Assembly (NCBI GenBank): GCA_022394755.1
Contig: JAGFCA010000164.1
Span: 1 to 47,134, forward strand
Length of the DNA: 47,134 bases
Source: Candidatus Poribacteria bacterium
GTDB lineage: Bacteria > Poribacteria > WGA-4E > WGA-3G
Reading direction: 5' to 3'
Both the position numbers and the translations under genes were made by a program. Positions 18,443 to 27,563 of this stretch are shown here, piece by piece. Numbering within the stretch: the first letter of the stretch is position 1; each line of letters begins with the position of its first letter. The notes under the pieces were generated by a model. That model saw nothing but the letters and a program-made list of their open reading frames with translations, did no database searches and was not told where the DNA came from.

Positions 18443-19312
18443 TTACTTCAAGTTTTTAATCATTTCTTGTAGTTTTTCAATGCAAATACGTGAAGCTTCT
18501 TCACCTGCTTCTGAGAATGCTTTTCCACCGGGTCTATTGAGTAGATCTTCTTCAATTTTTAGGGTAGGTCTCCAGTGTGTTTCTAAACATAGATGTCCTT
18601 CATAACCCTCATCTACAAAAGCCTGTAATTGTCCTTGCCAATCAATTACACCATCCCCAACAGGGACAGATTCGATCTCACCAGATTCTGGGTTTGGTCC
18701 AGCATCTTTCAGATGTGCATGTATCATTGTCGGTTTCATCCGATTGTATGCATCAGGATAAGGTGTCTCACCATCTGTAGCATGTGCCTCATTGGCAGGA
18801 TCCCAAATACCTCGTATATTAGGAGAGTCAATCTCTTCTATAAAACGTGCTGTGAGTTTTGCTGTGCTTAATGATGTAGTTGATTCATTCTCCATACCCA
18901 ATATGATACCTTCACCCTCAATTAACTTTAAAGGTTCATCGTATGCTGCTATTACTTCATCCCAACGTTCCTCCGTCTTACCAGTATCCCAGAATACAAA
19001 TGTTCTGATTAGATTAGTATCAAAGGCTTTGGCAGCGCGAATACAACCTTTAAGGATATCAAGATGTTCTTTTCTCTCATTCGCATTATCCATATCACAT
19101 TTAAAGAATGGGGAAGCTATGCCAATTATTTCAATGTTTGTTCCATCTAATAAACCTTTCATTTTATCAATATCTGTCTCTGTAAGTTCATGTGGAGGTT
19201 TGTCCCATACAGATCGTATTTCTATTGAATCCAAATTGAAATCTTTGACAAAATTAACTACGGTTTCAAAGTCTTGTGAGACTTCATCCCCGATTACACC
19301 GACTTTAAACAT
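18443..19312 (-). CDS. sugar phosphate isomerase/epimerase-like TIM-barrel protein
   Basis: A member of the AP-endonuclease-2 / xylose-isomerase-like barrel family. Expected metal residues are visible in order: GMENES (Glu), IWDPANEAH (Asp, His), IHAHLKDA (His, Asp) and CLETHW (Glu). These enzymes isomerise or epimerise sugars, or cleave related keto compounds, in the cytoplasm. The protein is 289 residues, as is usual. It is the first gene of the eight-gene minus-strand run ending at 12322, with AAGGAG upstream and a promoter candidate at 19343-19371. The precise reaction is unknown. Confidence 0.88.
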   Translation of the reverse strand: MFKVGVIGDEVSQDFETVVNFVKDFNLDSIEIRSVWDKPPHELTETDIDKMKGLLDGTNIEIIGIASPFFKCDMDNANERKEHLDILKGCIRAAKAFDTNLIRTFVFWDTGKTEERWDEVIAAYDEPLKLIEGEGIILGMENESTTSLSTAKLTARFIEEIDSPNIRGIWDPANEAHATDGETPYPDAYNRMKPTMIHAHLKDAGPNPESGEIESVPVGDGVIDWQGQLQAFVDEGYEGHLCLETHWRPTLKIEEDLLNRPGGKAFSEAGEEASRICIEKLQEMIKNLK

Positions 19313-19342
19313 TATTATTTATCTCCTTTATACTTTTATCGT

Positions 19343-19371
19343 ATATTAGCATAGTCTCTGTTAAGACTCAA
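19343..19371 (-). promoter_or_regulatory. promoter candidate for the eight-gene minus-strand run
   Basis: On the minus strand TTGAGT (19366-19371), a 17-bp spacer, then TAATAT (19343-19348) preceded by TGC as an extended -10. The first gene starts at 19312, after AAGGAG. Confidence 0.45.
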
Positions 19372-19565
19372 GATTAAAGGTTTTTGTATTTATTTACATT
19401 TATTATCTTGATGATGGGTTCATTAACAAGGTTGGAATTAGGTAATTGAATAGTGATATGATTTAGTGGAGGTTATACCTAAACCAAAATCCTACGGAAC
19501 ATGCTTAAGAAAATCACGAAGACATCTAATCAGATTAAAGCTGCGAAAAAATTGAATTATAGATT

Positions 19566-21920
19566 CTATTCAGACAGTTCATAATATCCTGAATGTCTGT
19601 TATAATATCCATACGACTTTGCATGCTTAGGATTTATCATATTACAAAGTACACCTATGCCTTTCTCAGGAAGGACTTCCTTTAGGTGTTTTATTCCGGT
19701 CAATACATCAAACTTTTTTGTTTTCGTAATATCGAATAGATAAACTACAGCATCAGATACCGTTGCCAATATAATTGGATCTGCAACAGCACGGACAGGA
19801 GGTGAATCTATGACAATTAGATCATACTCTGCTTTTGCTATATCTAATAATTGTGTCATCATTTCTGAATTCAATAATTCAATTGGGTTAGGAGGAACAG
19901 TTCCACCAGGAATTAAGTATAGATTTGGGATGTCTGTTTCTCTTACAATTGAGTTGAATACATCATAATGATTATCATCTTTAATAGATATTAGTGCTTC
20001 ACTTAACCCAGGTTTCCGTCCATCGCTATGTACTACAGATTGTGAATTATCAGGATCATCTGACAAGGTGGTTCCATCAGTTGATATAATACGTGAAATT
20101 ACTTCAGGTTCAAAATATGTATGTTGTGAAGGTCTTCGCATATCACCATCTATTAACAATACCTTCTTACCACTTTGTGCAAAAGTAGCAGCAAGATTTG
20201 ATGAAACTGTACTCTTTCCTTCACCACGCGTTGAACTGGTAATTAGCACAGTCTTTAACCCATTACCGGGATTTAAAAAAGGTAGTTTAGCTATAATTAC
20301 TCTAAATGCATCAGCACTTCGAGATGAAGGGGAATCATGACAGATAAGTGGAATTCGGTATGTACTACTCTTTTTTATAGATGGTATAACACCAAGGAAA
20401 CTGGGCGGATCGGGTAGAGAGTCTAACTGACGAACTGAATCTTCTAAACGTAAATAGGTATCCTGAATATAGTTTTTACCTACTGCGTAGGTTAGACCCA
20501 ATAAACCACCAAGAAAAGCACCTAAAACAAGATTTAACTTCATCCTTGGTTTGATCGGTTCTTGTGGGAGACGTGCTTGATCTAAGACCTTTAAACTATC
20601 TGGACTTGCTTCATCAATAAGTTTAGATTCACTTATCTTTGAGGTTAATGTTACAACTTGTGCATTATATAATTCAACATCACGTTTTTTTCTAAATAAC
20701 TCCATCTGTTCTGTTGACCATTCACCAAATTGTCTTATTGTAGCAGTTAATTTTTCTGATATTTCTTTCTTCTGTTCTTTTAAGCTGGTTATTGCTGCCT
20801 CTGTCTCAGAGATCTTCTGTGATATTATTTGGTGTAATGGATTATATGTAGAAGTTGTACTTGTAAGGTCTTTTTCTTCCTGTTCAAGTCGTCTTTCTGT
20901 CTCACCGATTTTTTCATCTAATGCTGTAATCTCAGGATGAGAAACATTACCATACTTACCAATAAGAGATTTTCTTTCTATTTCATAGTTATTAAGGTCT
21001 TCTTTAAGTTGAGAATATGTTGGATTTCTGGAGATTGTACTTGATATTAGTTGTTCATCAATATCCTCAAGTTCGTTTTTAAATGCAGTATATTGTAATT
21101 CTGCACCAATGAGTTGACTTGTAACCTCATTTTCGCTTAATTGAAGAGAAATAATAATTTGCGCTTGTGTGCCACCTTCGGCATTCAAAGTCAATTCTGG
21201 ATTGGATAATTGAAAATCAAAAAGTTCTTTCTCAGATGTTTTTAGTTTCTCTTCTGCTTCATTCAACATCTGTATTGTTAAAGGTTTTTCCCACCATTGT
21301 GTATTTTCTGCTTTTTCAGTTTCAACTACATTAATCAGAGTAGCAGAAATTCGATTACAAAGCAGTTGTGAATATTCAGGTTTCATTTGATTAACTGTAA
21401 GGGTGATTACATTTCCATCCTGAGATTCATCAATTTTAATTTTCTCATCAATTAGTGTTTTTACGTATAAATCTCTCCATTCTTCATCAGTCAGATCTCC
21501 CTGTTCTGTTTTAGATGAATCAAGATTGTTATTAACAAGACCTCCCAATGGTTTTAACCACTTACCATTATAAACAGGTTGTGGCTCAATCAACCCCTCA
21601 GCTATTAGTTCATTTACAGTTGGCGCGATTATAAGGTCTCTTGATTGTAATAACATTGAGTATGTACCTAAGGAAGGACCTTTAAGTAATCCTGTCAATG
21701 TTAGACCGGATAATAGAGAAGATGGTGTTTGACTTTCAAGTATACGAATTGTTGTTTCAGATTGATAAACTGGGGGAGTAAGATCTGTGACAATGAAGGC
21801 AGCTATTACACAGAAAATGAAAATTGCAATAACACCCCATTTATTTCTATAGAGTATCCAAAAATAATCTAATATACGTATTTCTGTAATTTCTTCAATT
21901 TGACGATCAGAATCAGACAT
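19566..21920 (-). CDS. Wzc-like polysaccharide co-polymerase with bacterial tyrosine kinase domain
   Basis: Controls chain length and export of capsule or exopolysaccharide. The N-terminal Wzz-type domain has a membrane helix at about 25-47. A long periplasmic coiled-coil (about 215-435) and a second helix (about 461-480) follow. The cytoplasmic BY-kinase has Walker A TSSTRGEGKST (Lys569), Walker A' VLLIDGDMRRP (about 587-596) and a Walker B-type LIVIDSPP. The C-terminus ends in a Tyr cluster (YGYY, GYYEL) suited to autophosphorylation. The length (784) fits a fused Wzc rather than a split pair. ATG start with AAGGAA. It is the second gene after the wza-like gene, 72 bp apart. Confidence 0.93.
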   Translation of the reverse strand: MSDSDRQIEEITEIRILDYFWILYRNKWGVIAIFIFCVIAAFIVTDLTPPVYQSETTIRILESQTPSSLLSGLTLTGLLKGPSLGTYSMLLQSRDLIIAPTVNELIAEGLIEPQPVYNGKWLKPLGGLVNNNLDSSKTEQGDLTDEEWRDLYVKTLIDEKIKIDESQDGNVITLTVNQMKPEYSQLLCNRISATLINVVETEKAENTQWWEKPLTIQMLNEAEEKLKTSEKELFDFQLSNPELTLNAEGGTQAQIIISLQLSENEVTSQLIGAELQYTAFKNELEDIDEQLISSTISRNPTYSQLKEDLNNYEIERKSLIGKYGNVSHPEITALDEKIGETERRLEQEEKDLTSTTSTYNPLHQIISQKISETEAAITSLKEQKKEISEKLTATIRQFGEWSTEQMELFRKKRDVELYNAQVVTLTSKISESKLIDEASPDSLKVLDQARLPQEPIKPRMKLNLVLGAFLGGLLGLTYAVGKNYIQDTYLRLEDSVRQLDSLPDPPSFLGVIPSIKKSSTYRIPLICHDSPSSRSADAFRVIIAKLPFLNPGNGLKTVLITSSTRGEGKSTVSSNLAATFAQSGKKVLLIDGDMRRPSQHTYFEPEVISRIISTDGTTLSDDPDNSQSVVHSDGRKPGLSEALISIKDDNHYDVFNSIVRETDIPNLYLIPGGTVPPNPIELLNSEMMTQLLDIAKAEYDLIVIDSPPVRAVADPIILATVSDAVVYLFDITKTKKFDVLTGIKHLKEVLPEKGIGVLCNMINPKHAKSYGYYNRHSGYYELSE

Positions 21921-21992
21921 GTGTTCCTTATGCTTGTTACAATATCATTGATCTGGGAAGATATTCTCTGTTGGGATTAGTCATTCCTGTTA

Positions 21993-23189
21993 TTATCTAT
22001 ATCTTAACCAAACACTCACAACCAAGTTTGTTAAAGATGCTGCAAAACTTAAAACACGCCAATCTATACGTGTTCTTTCCAATATACGTAGTTGGTCGTT
22101 AGGGTATATAAGGACTTCAGATTGGATAATATTAAAGTTTAATTCCTCTTGTGTACCATTAGAACGGGTTAAGATACACTTTTTTGGATTTGCTTTTTCT
22201 TCATCTAATCCACCTGCCATTGCTACTGCATCTCGTAAAAGAACGGGTTCGGTAATAACATATTGTCCAGGTTTATCTACTGCCCCCACCACACTTATTT
22301 TAGCTTCTGCTAAAGGTATATATAAAGTATCACCTGCAGATAACATTGCAGTCACATTATCTGCTGTTAGATCAATAGAGGTATTACCAGTTTCAGTTAT
22401 AATTTCCGCATTCTTTAAATCAGCAAAATCAGATCTTGACCCCCCTGCAAGTTTCAACCCTTGTAATGCTGGTATCTGTTCATTTTGAATTGCATAATGT
22501 CCTGGAACTACTACTGCGCCAATTACGCGTATACGTCTATGTTCATAGATTGATGGGACGAATACAATATCATAATCTTTCAATGGAATATCTACGTCTG
22601 TTGATTCTATATGTTTTAAAAAGTTAACACTCTTGAATACTTTTCCATCCCGTAAAATCGTGATTTTTGTCAAATCTGCCAATTCATAATTTATTCCTGC
22701 TGCAGCTAATGCATGCATTAGATATACTTGTCCTGTCTCAAATATATGTGAATTCCCACGTGCCCGTCGTTCAACTGCCCCAAATACCAAAATTGTACGT
22801 TTTGGCTGCATTAATGTTACAAATACGCGGGCACTTGGGAGTTTAGCTGAGAATACTTCCTGCATTCTATTTTCAAGATCAGAGACAGTTAATTCAGTTG
22901 CTTTTACTAATCCAATTAAAGGATATGAAATGAAGCCGTCAGGTTGGACTGGAATGGGGGTACGGTCTTTACTATATTCTGGAAATCCTTCTACTGAAAC
23001 AACAATGCTGTCACCAATCTGTAATTTATAAGTAGACGTATCTGGAAAGACTGGAACATCAGTTACAATATTTTCATCTGTTATTATATCTTCAGCAAAA
23101 TTAGCTTGTAAGAATATTAACTGAATAGAGACAATTAGGATGAGAATAACATTATCTCTTGAAGGTACATGCATCAATTTTAAGTTCAC
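21993..23189 (-). CDS. Wza-like polysaccharide export protein with SLBB domains
   Basis: A signal peptide (about 10-32) is followed by the polysaccharide-export N-terminal domain (YKLQIGDSIVVSVEGFPEYS, then VQPDGFISYPLIG) and two or three SLBB repeats (ILVFGAVERR, RIRVIGAVVVPGHYAI, ISVVGAVDKPGQYVI). It forms the outer-membrane or periplasmic exit channel for polysaccharide, working with the Wzc-like kinase encoded next. No lipobox Cys is visible, unlike E. coli Wza. A C-terminal hydrophobic stretch (about 378-394) may be the membrane-spanning helix. The frame opens with GTG at 23189; the ATG at 23174 is also possible and fits a nearby promoter candidate better. Confidence 0.9.
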   Translation of the reverse strand: MNLKLMHVPSRDNVILILIVSIQLIFLQANFAEDIITDENIVTDVPVFPDTSTYKLQIGDSIVVSVEGFPEYSKDRTPIPVQPDGFISYPLIGLVKATELTVSDLENRMQEVFSAKLPSARVFVTLMQPKRTILVFGAVERRARGNSHIFETGQVYLMHALAAAGINYELADLTKITILRDGKVFKSVNFLKHIESTDVDIPLKDYDIVFVPSIYEHRRIRVIGAVVVPGHYAIQNEQIPALQGLKLAGGSRSDFADLKNAEIITETGNTSIDLTADNVTAMLSAGDTLYIPLAEAKISVVGAVDKPGQYVITEPVLLRDAVAMAGGLDEEKANPKKCILTRSNGTQEELNFNIIQSEVLIYPNDQLRILERTRIDWRVLSFAASLTNLVVSVWLRYR

Positions 23190-23191
23190 CT

Positions 23192-23219
23192 TTTACAGAT
23201 CAATTTTGGTCTTTGTCAA
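23192..23219 (-). promoter_or_regulatory. promoter candidate for the wza-like gene
   Basis: On the minus strand TTGACA (23214-23219), 16-bp spacer and TGTAAA (23192-23197). If used, transcription starts near 23185, inside the GTG-initiated frame, so translation would have to begin at the ATG at 23174. Confidence 0.35.
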
Positions 23220-23510
23220 ATATGATGTTCTATAAGTAATTATTCTTCAATAAATTTATTCTTTTTTAGTGTGTAAGTAAAATGAATAAAGTCAATATAT
23301 ATGAAATTCACTATAAATATACTATACTTTGATAGGATTTTCCAATGAATACTCAATCAGGATTCTTGTTGATTCTAAGGACAAAAACTAATTATGTCTA
23401 AAACATTTTCAATACTATTATACAGTAGAAAAGCTACATACATAACACTGTATTTTAACAACAATATCTCAATAATACAAGTGAAATTGAAACGCATGTA
23501 TGTGTAGTTT

Positions 23511-23593
23511 TTGACACCATTACCGTCAATTTAAGAGAAATGAAACCTTTACCAAGACGGTAAGTGCGTTTCTCGGTAAACTGCATCTACCGA
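23511..23593 (-). ncRNA. candidate structured leader RNA upstream of the polysaccharide export genes
   Basis: Read on the minus strand there are three stem-loops in a row. First TCGGTA/TACCGA with a 9-nt loop (23593-23573). Then GAGAAA/TTTCTC (23574-23569 with 23540-23535) enclosing TTACC/GGTAA (23563-23559 with 23553-23549). Last TTGAC/GTCAA (23529-23525 with 23515-23511). The first carries CGGTAG, close to the GGTAG core of ops/JUMPStart elements that recruit NusG-like antiterminators to polysaccharide operons. It lies about 320 bp before the wza-like start. A weak promoter (TTTACA 23656-23661, TATACA 23631-23636, spacer 19) is upstream. No known riboswitch consensus fits. Confidence 0.35.
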
Positions 23594-23832
23594 TCTATTG
23601 GATAGAGATATCTGGTAAAAGATGATTAATTGTATATTATTAATCCGTACATTTATGTAAAGCATTCAGATCATACAAATGACTTATATTTAATAAGATA
23701 TTCCTTGTATCAGGTAAGTTATTAAAATTAAATATCAATTGAAAATGTTAACAGGTGATTTAATCCGTAATTTTACTACTTTAAAATTTCACATATATTA
23801 TATATTTCTATGTTTGTAAAAGTTACACTTTT

Positions 23833-23849
23833 TGTCACATTGTGTGACA
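23833..23849. repeat. 17-bp palindrome, operator-like
   Basis: TGTCACATTGTGTGACA has perfect 7-bp arms around a 3-bp centre. The size and symmetry fit a dimeric regulator site. It lies about 645 bp upstream of the wza-like start. No cognate regulator gene is in the window. Confidence 0.4.
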
Positions 23850-24700
23850 TTGGTAAAACCCTTCTTCCGTCAGTATTACACAGGGTTTATAGATTTTTTT
23901 AGGTTTACATAATTTTGTTGAATTAACGGATTTTCTTTCTTTTACATTTCTTTCACCCAACCATTTTATAAAGTAATTTGAACCTATCTTATCAATCATA
24001 AAATTGGATTTTTGACTTTGCCAATTACCAAATTTTGAACCAATAGACGAGTAAAGCATGTGACTATGTAGAAAATTAATTTGTATGTACAATTCGTAGT
24101 GATGACAGATAGAGAAGTTTTTTGATGTTAATGATATTGTTTATTGTTTGATATAGATGCATTTTCAAGCTATTCAAGTAGGTTTTTAACAAGGGTTACT
24201 CGTTATGATGGTCCTCTTAATCTGTTTATTTAGGTGGCATAAAGCCAAGATTTGTGAATCAACTGCTAATGTTGATATATTCAATATTGTTTGTTGAATA
24301 TATAACATGGATTATCCTGTTTTCTAAATGTTATTTTGTATGTATTTATCAGATATATGTCATTGAAGTATGAATTTGGGTAGACCTATATGCAATTGAA
24401 ATTAATTATAGTATAAATTTATACAACGTTATAGTATTGTATAATATTATTTTGATTATGACAAATAATAATATATTATTTTATATGAATGTTATATAGA
24501 TATTAGTTGTTAGAAATTACTATTTTCTTCATTTTATTTTTATGAATTTTGATTGTTTTGGGTAAACCGTACGGATCTATAATACATATATCTTTAGTGA
24601 TACAAAATTAGGTGTAATCTGTGAAAAATATATCGACTGTATACTCATTAAAGCACTTAACTTCGTAATACTGATTTTTATTCCATTTATCGTGCTAAAG

Positions 24701-24718
24701 ATATGAAAAGTTTCATAT
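24701..24718. repeat. 18-bp palindrome, operator-like
   Basis: ATATGAAAAGTTTCATAT has perfect 8-bp arms around AG. It is AT-rich, so chance is more likely than for mixed-composition palindromes. It is about 1 kb from either flanking gene. Confidence 0.3.
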
Positions 24719-24959
24719 GCTGAATAATCTATAACTTACTTTATAATACCACCTCTGTTACTAACTATTCAACCCCTATAATACCTTGTCGTAGATATTT
24801 ATAGACAATATGTTTACTATGATCCGTTTATAGATATTAAGAAAAGTTAAAGATTTATATTATGACACTGGTTATCTTATTTTAAATTTAACATATTAGT
24901 ATTATTATAATATTTTACAATAAAGTATTGTATCTATCCGTAAACAGCATTTATAAAAG

Positions 24960-25039
24960 ATACTGAATCTCATTATTATATGACATATTGATAATGAGAT
25001 TCAGTATTGTTATCATATATTAGTAATGAGAATCAGTAT
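24960..25039. repeat. 17-bp perfect inverted repeat with a third diverged copy
   Basis: ATACTGAATCTCATTAT (24960-24976) is exactly inverted at 24991-25007 after a 14-bp spacer. A third copy of the second arm (TAATGAGAATCAGTAT, one mismatch) lies at 25024-25039 in direct orientation. A 17-bp perfect arm is unlikely by chance even in AT-rich DNA. It may be a hairpin, a multi-site operator or the remnant of a small mobile element. Confidence 0.65.
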
Positions 25040-25705
25040 CAGATTTAGTTATATTATACAAGATAGTATAAATGAAAATATATGATATTATGTATATTAC
25101 ATTAAATGATTTCTATAATGATATTAGTCCGTTCACAATTAAGATTTTATAATAAAATGTATCAATATATTATTCTTTTGGATTATGACTAATAAATATA
25201 CAATTACCGAGTAATAGTGGTATAAAATAGGGGAATATAAAGTTTTTAATATTACAAATCATTCTAAAAGTTTATGTTGTATTCTTAGCAGATCTGCTAT
25301 CTTTCCTCAAGATTTATATTCAAATTAAGACCAAAATTCACATTATATAGACTCGTATGTAAAGTTATATATTACATCCGTGAATCGAGAAGAATAAGGG
25401 TTTGTAAAATTGCTTCGTGCAGGTTGTCGTGAAAGTTCCATCAATTCAAAACGATAAATTTTAGCAACTTTTTACCATTGACATTATCAAGAATTCTAAT
25501 ATTAGTATGTATCAAAAGCCTATGTTGAAAGCACCACAGAATATAGGATATCAAATGTGTAGAGAGTAAAGTTTTCGGTTAGAAAATGTGTGATTAAAGA
25601 AGTATATTTTGTTAGAATATATCTTACGATAATTGTTGATAACCTAACACAATGACAGGATATACTTATGACAATTACATAAAATTCTTTATTCAGTATT
25701 GTATC

Positions 25706-25732
25706 TTGATAATCCTATTTATTTGTGATAAT
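25706..25732 (+). promoter_or_regulatory. promoter candidate for hldA, possibly leaderless
   Basis: TTGATA (25706-25711), a 15-bp spacer, and GATAAT (25727-25732) with TGT before it as extended -10. The predicted start falls at about 25739-25741, on the GTG start codon. The gene has no ribosome-binding site, which fits a leaderless message. Confidence 0.3.
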
Positions 25733-25740
25733 ATAAGTCT

Positions 25741-26775
25741 GTGGACTATAGAACTCTAATTTCTCAATTTAATGAAAAAAGAATACTGGTAATTGGCGAC
25801 ATAATCGTTGATGAGTATTTATGGGGTGAGGTTAAACGAATATCACCTGAAGCACCTGTTCCTGTTTTTGAGATGTATGGAGAAACAATAGGATGTGGCG
25901 GTGCTGCAAATGTTGCTCAGAATATCACCAGTTTAGGGGCTAAAGCAGAATTAATAGGTGTAATTGGAAAAGATAGAGATGGAGAAAAGCTTCTTCAAAT
26001 GATTAATTCGCAAAATGTAGATACTTCGAATATCTCTGTAGATGCACAGAGACCTACGAGCAAAAAAACTCGTGTAGTAGCAAATATCGATCAATCTGGC
26101 AAAGAACAGCAATCCATTGAAAAAAATACAGATAAAGGCCATCAATTATTAAGGATTGATAGAGAATCTAAACAAGAGATTAATGCAATGATTAAAGAGA
26201 GGCTTTTAGGTGCTGTTCAATCTAACTTATCAGATACAGATGGCATTATTTTTTCTGATTACGATAAAGGAGTTGTTACAAAAGAACTGATTCAATCAAT
26301 AATACAATATGCGCAGCCATATAACATACCTATTGTTGCAGACCCAAAACGTAATAACTTTTGGAAGTATGAAGGTGTTACCTCAATTACACCAAATCAT
26401 ATTGAGGTTGGTGCTGCTGTAGAAAATGAAATATCTGATGTATCACATCTTATAGCTGCAGGAGAGAAGATATTGAATCGGTTAAGACTAAATAGTCTTC
26501 TTATAACGCGTGATGCAGATGGTATGACTTTATTTCAATTTGATTCAAATAAGAATTTACTCGTGGAACACATACCTCCTCAAACATCATTTGTAACTGA
26601 TGTAACTGGGGCTGGTGATACAGTTGTAGCAATATTTACATTATGTCTTGGTACAAATGGGGATTTTCTATCCGCTGCACATCTTTCAAGTATGGCAGGC
26701 GGTATAGTTGTAGGAAAAATGGGATGTGCAACAGTTACAAAACAAGAACTAATTAATTCAATACCGGGTTTGTAA
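25741..26775 (+). CDS. hldA: D-glycero-beta-D-manno-heptose-7-phosphate kinase (RfaE1/HldA)
   Basis: A PfkB-family kinase of the RfaE N-domain type. It phosphorylates D-glycero-D-manno-heptose 7-phosphate at C1 for ADP- or GDP-heptose. Visible are ILVIGDIIVDEYLWGEVKRI (15-34), PEAPVPVFE, GGAANVAQN, the substrate loop LLRID (137-141), SDYDKGV, and the ATP/anion-hole motif DVTGAGDT (287-294; catalytic Asp293). There is no C-terminal nucleotidyltransferase, so this is a stand-alone HldA and not bifunctional HldE. The start is GTG without a ribosome site. The phosphatase gmhB follows after 172 bp, giving two consecutive pathway steps. Confidence 0.92.
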   Translation: MDYRTLISQFNEKRILVIGDIIVDEYLWGEVKRISPEAPVPVFEMYGETIGCGGAANVAQNITSLGAKAELIGVIGKDRDGEKLLQMINSQNVDTSNISVDAQRPTSKKTRVVANIDQSGKEQQSIEKNTDKGHQLLRIDRESKQEINAMIKERLLGAVQSNLSDTDGIIFSDYDKGVVTKELIQSIIQYAQPYNIPIVADPKRNNFWKYEGVTSITPNHIEVGAAVENEISDVSHLIAAGEKILNRLRLNSLLITRDADGMTLFQFDSNKNLLVEHIPPQTSFVTDVTGAGDTVVAIFTLCLGTNGDFLSAAHLSSMAGGIVVGKMGCATVTKQELINSIPGL

Positions 26776-26947
26776 TAAAAGTATATACACAGTGATTTTG
26801 ATAAGTCGAGATTTACATTAAGAATAGTTAGAAAACCGATCCTACCGAATCTATAAGTAGGAATATTTATAAAAACAATTGAATGTATAAGTCTATTATC
26901 AAACTCATGCTATATTTATTAGCAATGGATAATTTTGATATATATTG

Positions 26948-27517
26948 ATGAGAAATATAATTCTTGACCGCGACGGTGTAATTAATCAAAATCCACCGAA
27001 TTTTGGTTATGTATGTGACTGGTCTGAATTTGCTTTCTTACCCTCATCTATTCGTGCAATAAGCGATCTAACATATGCAGATTTTAATATAATAATTGCA
27101 ACAAATCAAGCAGGTATTGGAAGAGGTATTATTACTCAAGAGCAATTACATAAAATTCATTCAAACATGGTGTCTACCCTGAGAAATGCGGGTGGTATAA
27201 TAAAAAACATTTACTTTTGTCCTCATCATCCAGATGCTGGATGTGAATGTCGTAAACCAAAACCAGGAATGCTACAAAAAGCTATACAAGATCATTGTTT
27301 TGACCCATCTACAACACATTTTATTGGTGATTCAATTTCAGATATTAAAGCAGCGAAAAATGCTGATATTGCTCCTGTTTTAGTTCTAACAGGACACGGT
27401 TTAGACACTTATCAACATTATGCTTCTTCACAATTTGAGTGTCGTAAATACCTTCCAGATAAGATTTTTACCAACCTTTTCTCAGCATCACAATGGTTGA
27501 TTCAAGAATATGTCTAA
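26948..27517 (+). CDS. gmhB: D-glycero-D-manno-heptose 1,7-bisphosphate phosphatase
   Basis: A HAD-superfamily (HisB-like IIIA) phosphatase that removes the C7 phosphate after the HldA step. The nucleophile motif is DRDGVIN (Asp7, Asp9). Other motifs are ATNQAGIGRG and the zinc-binding loop CPHHPDAGCECRKPKPGM, then IGDSISDIKAAKNA. ATG at 26948 is preferred to the TTG at 26945. The length (189) is typical. Neither GmhA, the sedoheptulose-7-phosphate isomerase, nor a heptose nucleotidyltransferase is in the window. A weak TCCTAC/GTAGGA hairpin (26840-26862) lies in the gap before it. Confidence 0.92.
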   Translation: MRNIILDRDGVINQNPPNFGYVCDWSEFAFLPSSIRAISDLTYADFNIIIATNQAGIGRGIITQEQLHKIHSNMVSTLRNAGGIIKNIYFCPHHPDAGCECRKPKPGMLQKAIQDHCFDPSTTHFIGDSISDIKAAKNADIAPVLVLTGHGLDTYQHYASSQFECRKYLPDKIFTNLFSASQWLIQEYV

Positions 27518-27563
27518 CCTGTCATATATACGAAACTATAAAGTTATTTTAATTTTTTAAATT

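Larger units (their letters stand above)
23190..25740. other. 2.5-kb AT-rich gene-free region between divergent polysaccharide genes
   Basis: No convincing gene is seen. One 85-codon frame at 23835-24092 on the minus strand has a TTG start, no ribosome site and no domain. The region holds a promoter candidate for the wza-like gene (23192-23219), a structured leader candidate (23511-23593), several perfect inverted repeats (23833-23849, 24701-24718, 24960-25039) and a promoter candidate for hldA. Two AT-rich stretches around GATTATGAC (24454 and 25181) are loosely alike. I looked for DnaA boxes of the TTATNCACA type and found none, so I do not call an origin. Confidence 0.6.

Noticed and set aside
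18792..19349. 185-codon + strand ORF opposite the sugar isomerase-like gene
   Set aside because: Antisense shadow of a gene with visible metal-binding motifs; no ribosome site or domain of its own.
23511..23593. Known riboswitch such as c-di-GMP, TPP or cobalamin type
   Set aside because: Stem-loops are present but the conserved core sequences of these classes are not seen.
23835..24092. 85-codon minus-strand ORF in the 2.5-kb gap
   Set aside because: TTG start, no ribosome-binding site, no recognisable motif; such a length is expected by chance in AT-rich DNA of this size.
24588..24704. 10-bp inverted repeat ATATCTTTAG / CTAAAGATAT
   Set aside because: Arms are 97 bases apart and AT-rich; a match of this length is plausible by chance in this region.
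23190..25740. Possible replication origin
   Set aside because: AT-rich and gene-free, but I found no cluster of DnaA boxes and no dnaA, dnaN or gidA gene nearby.
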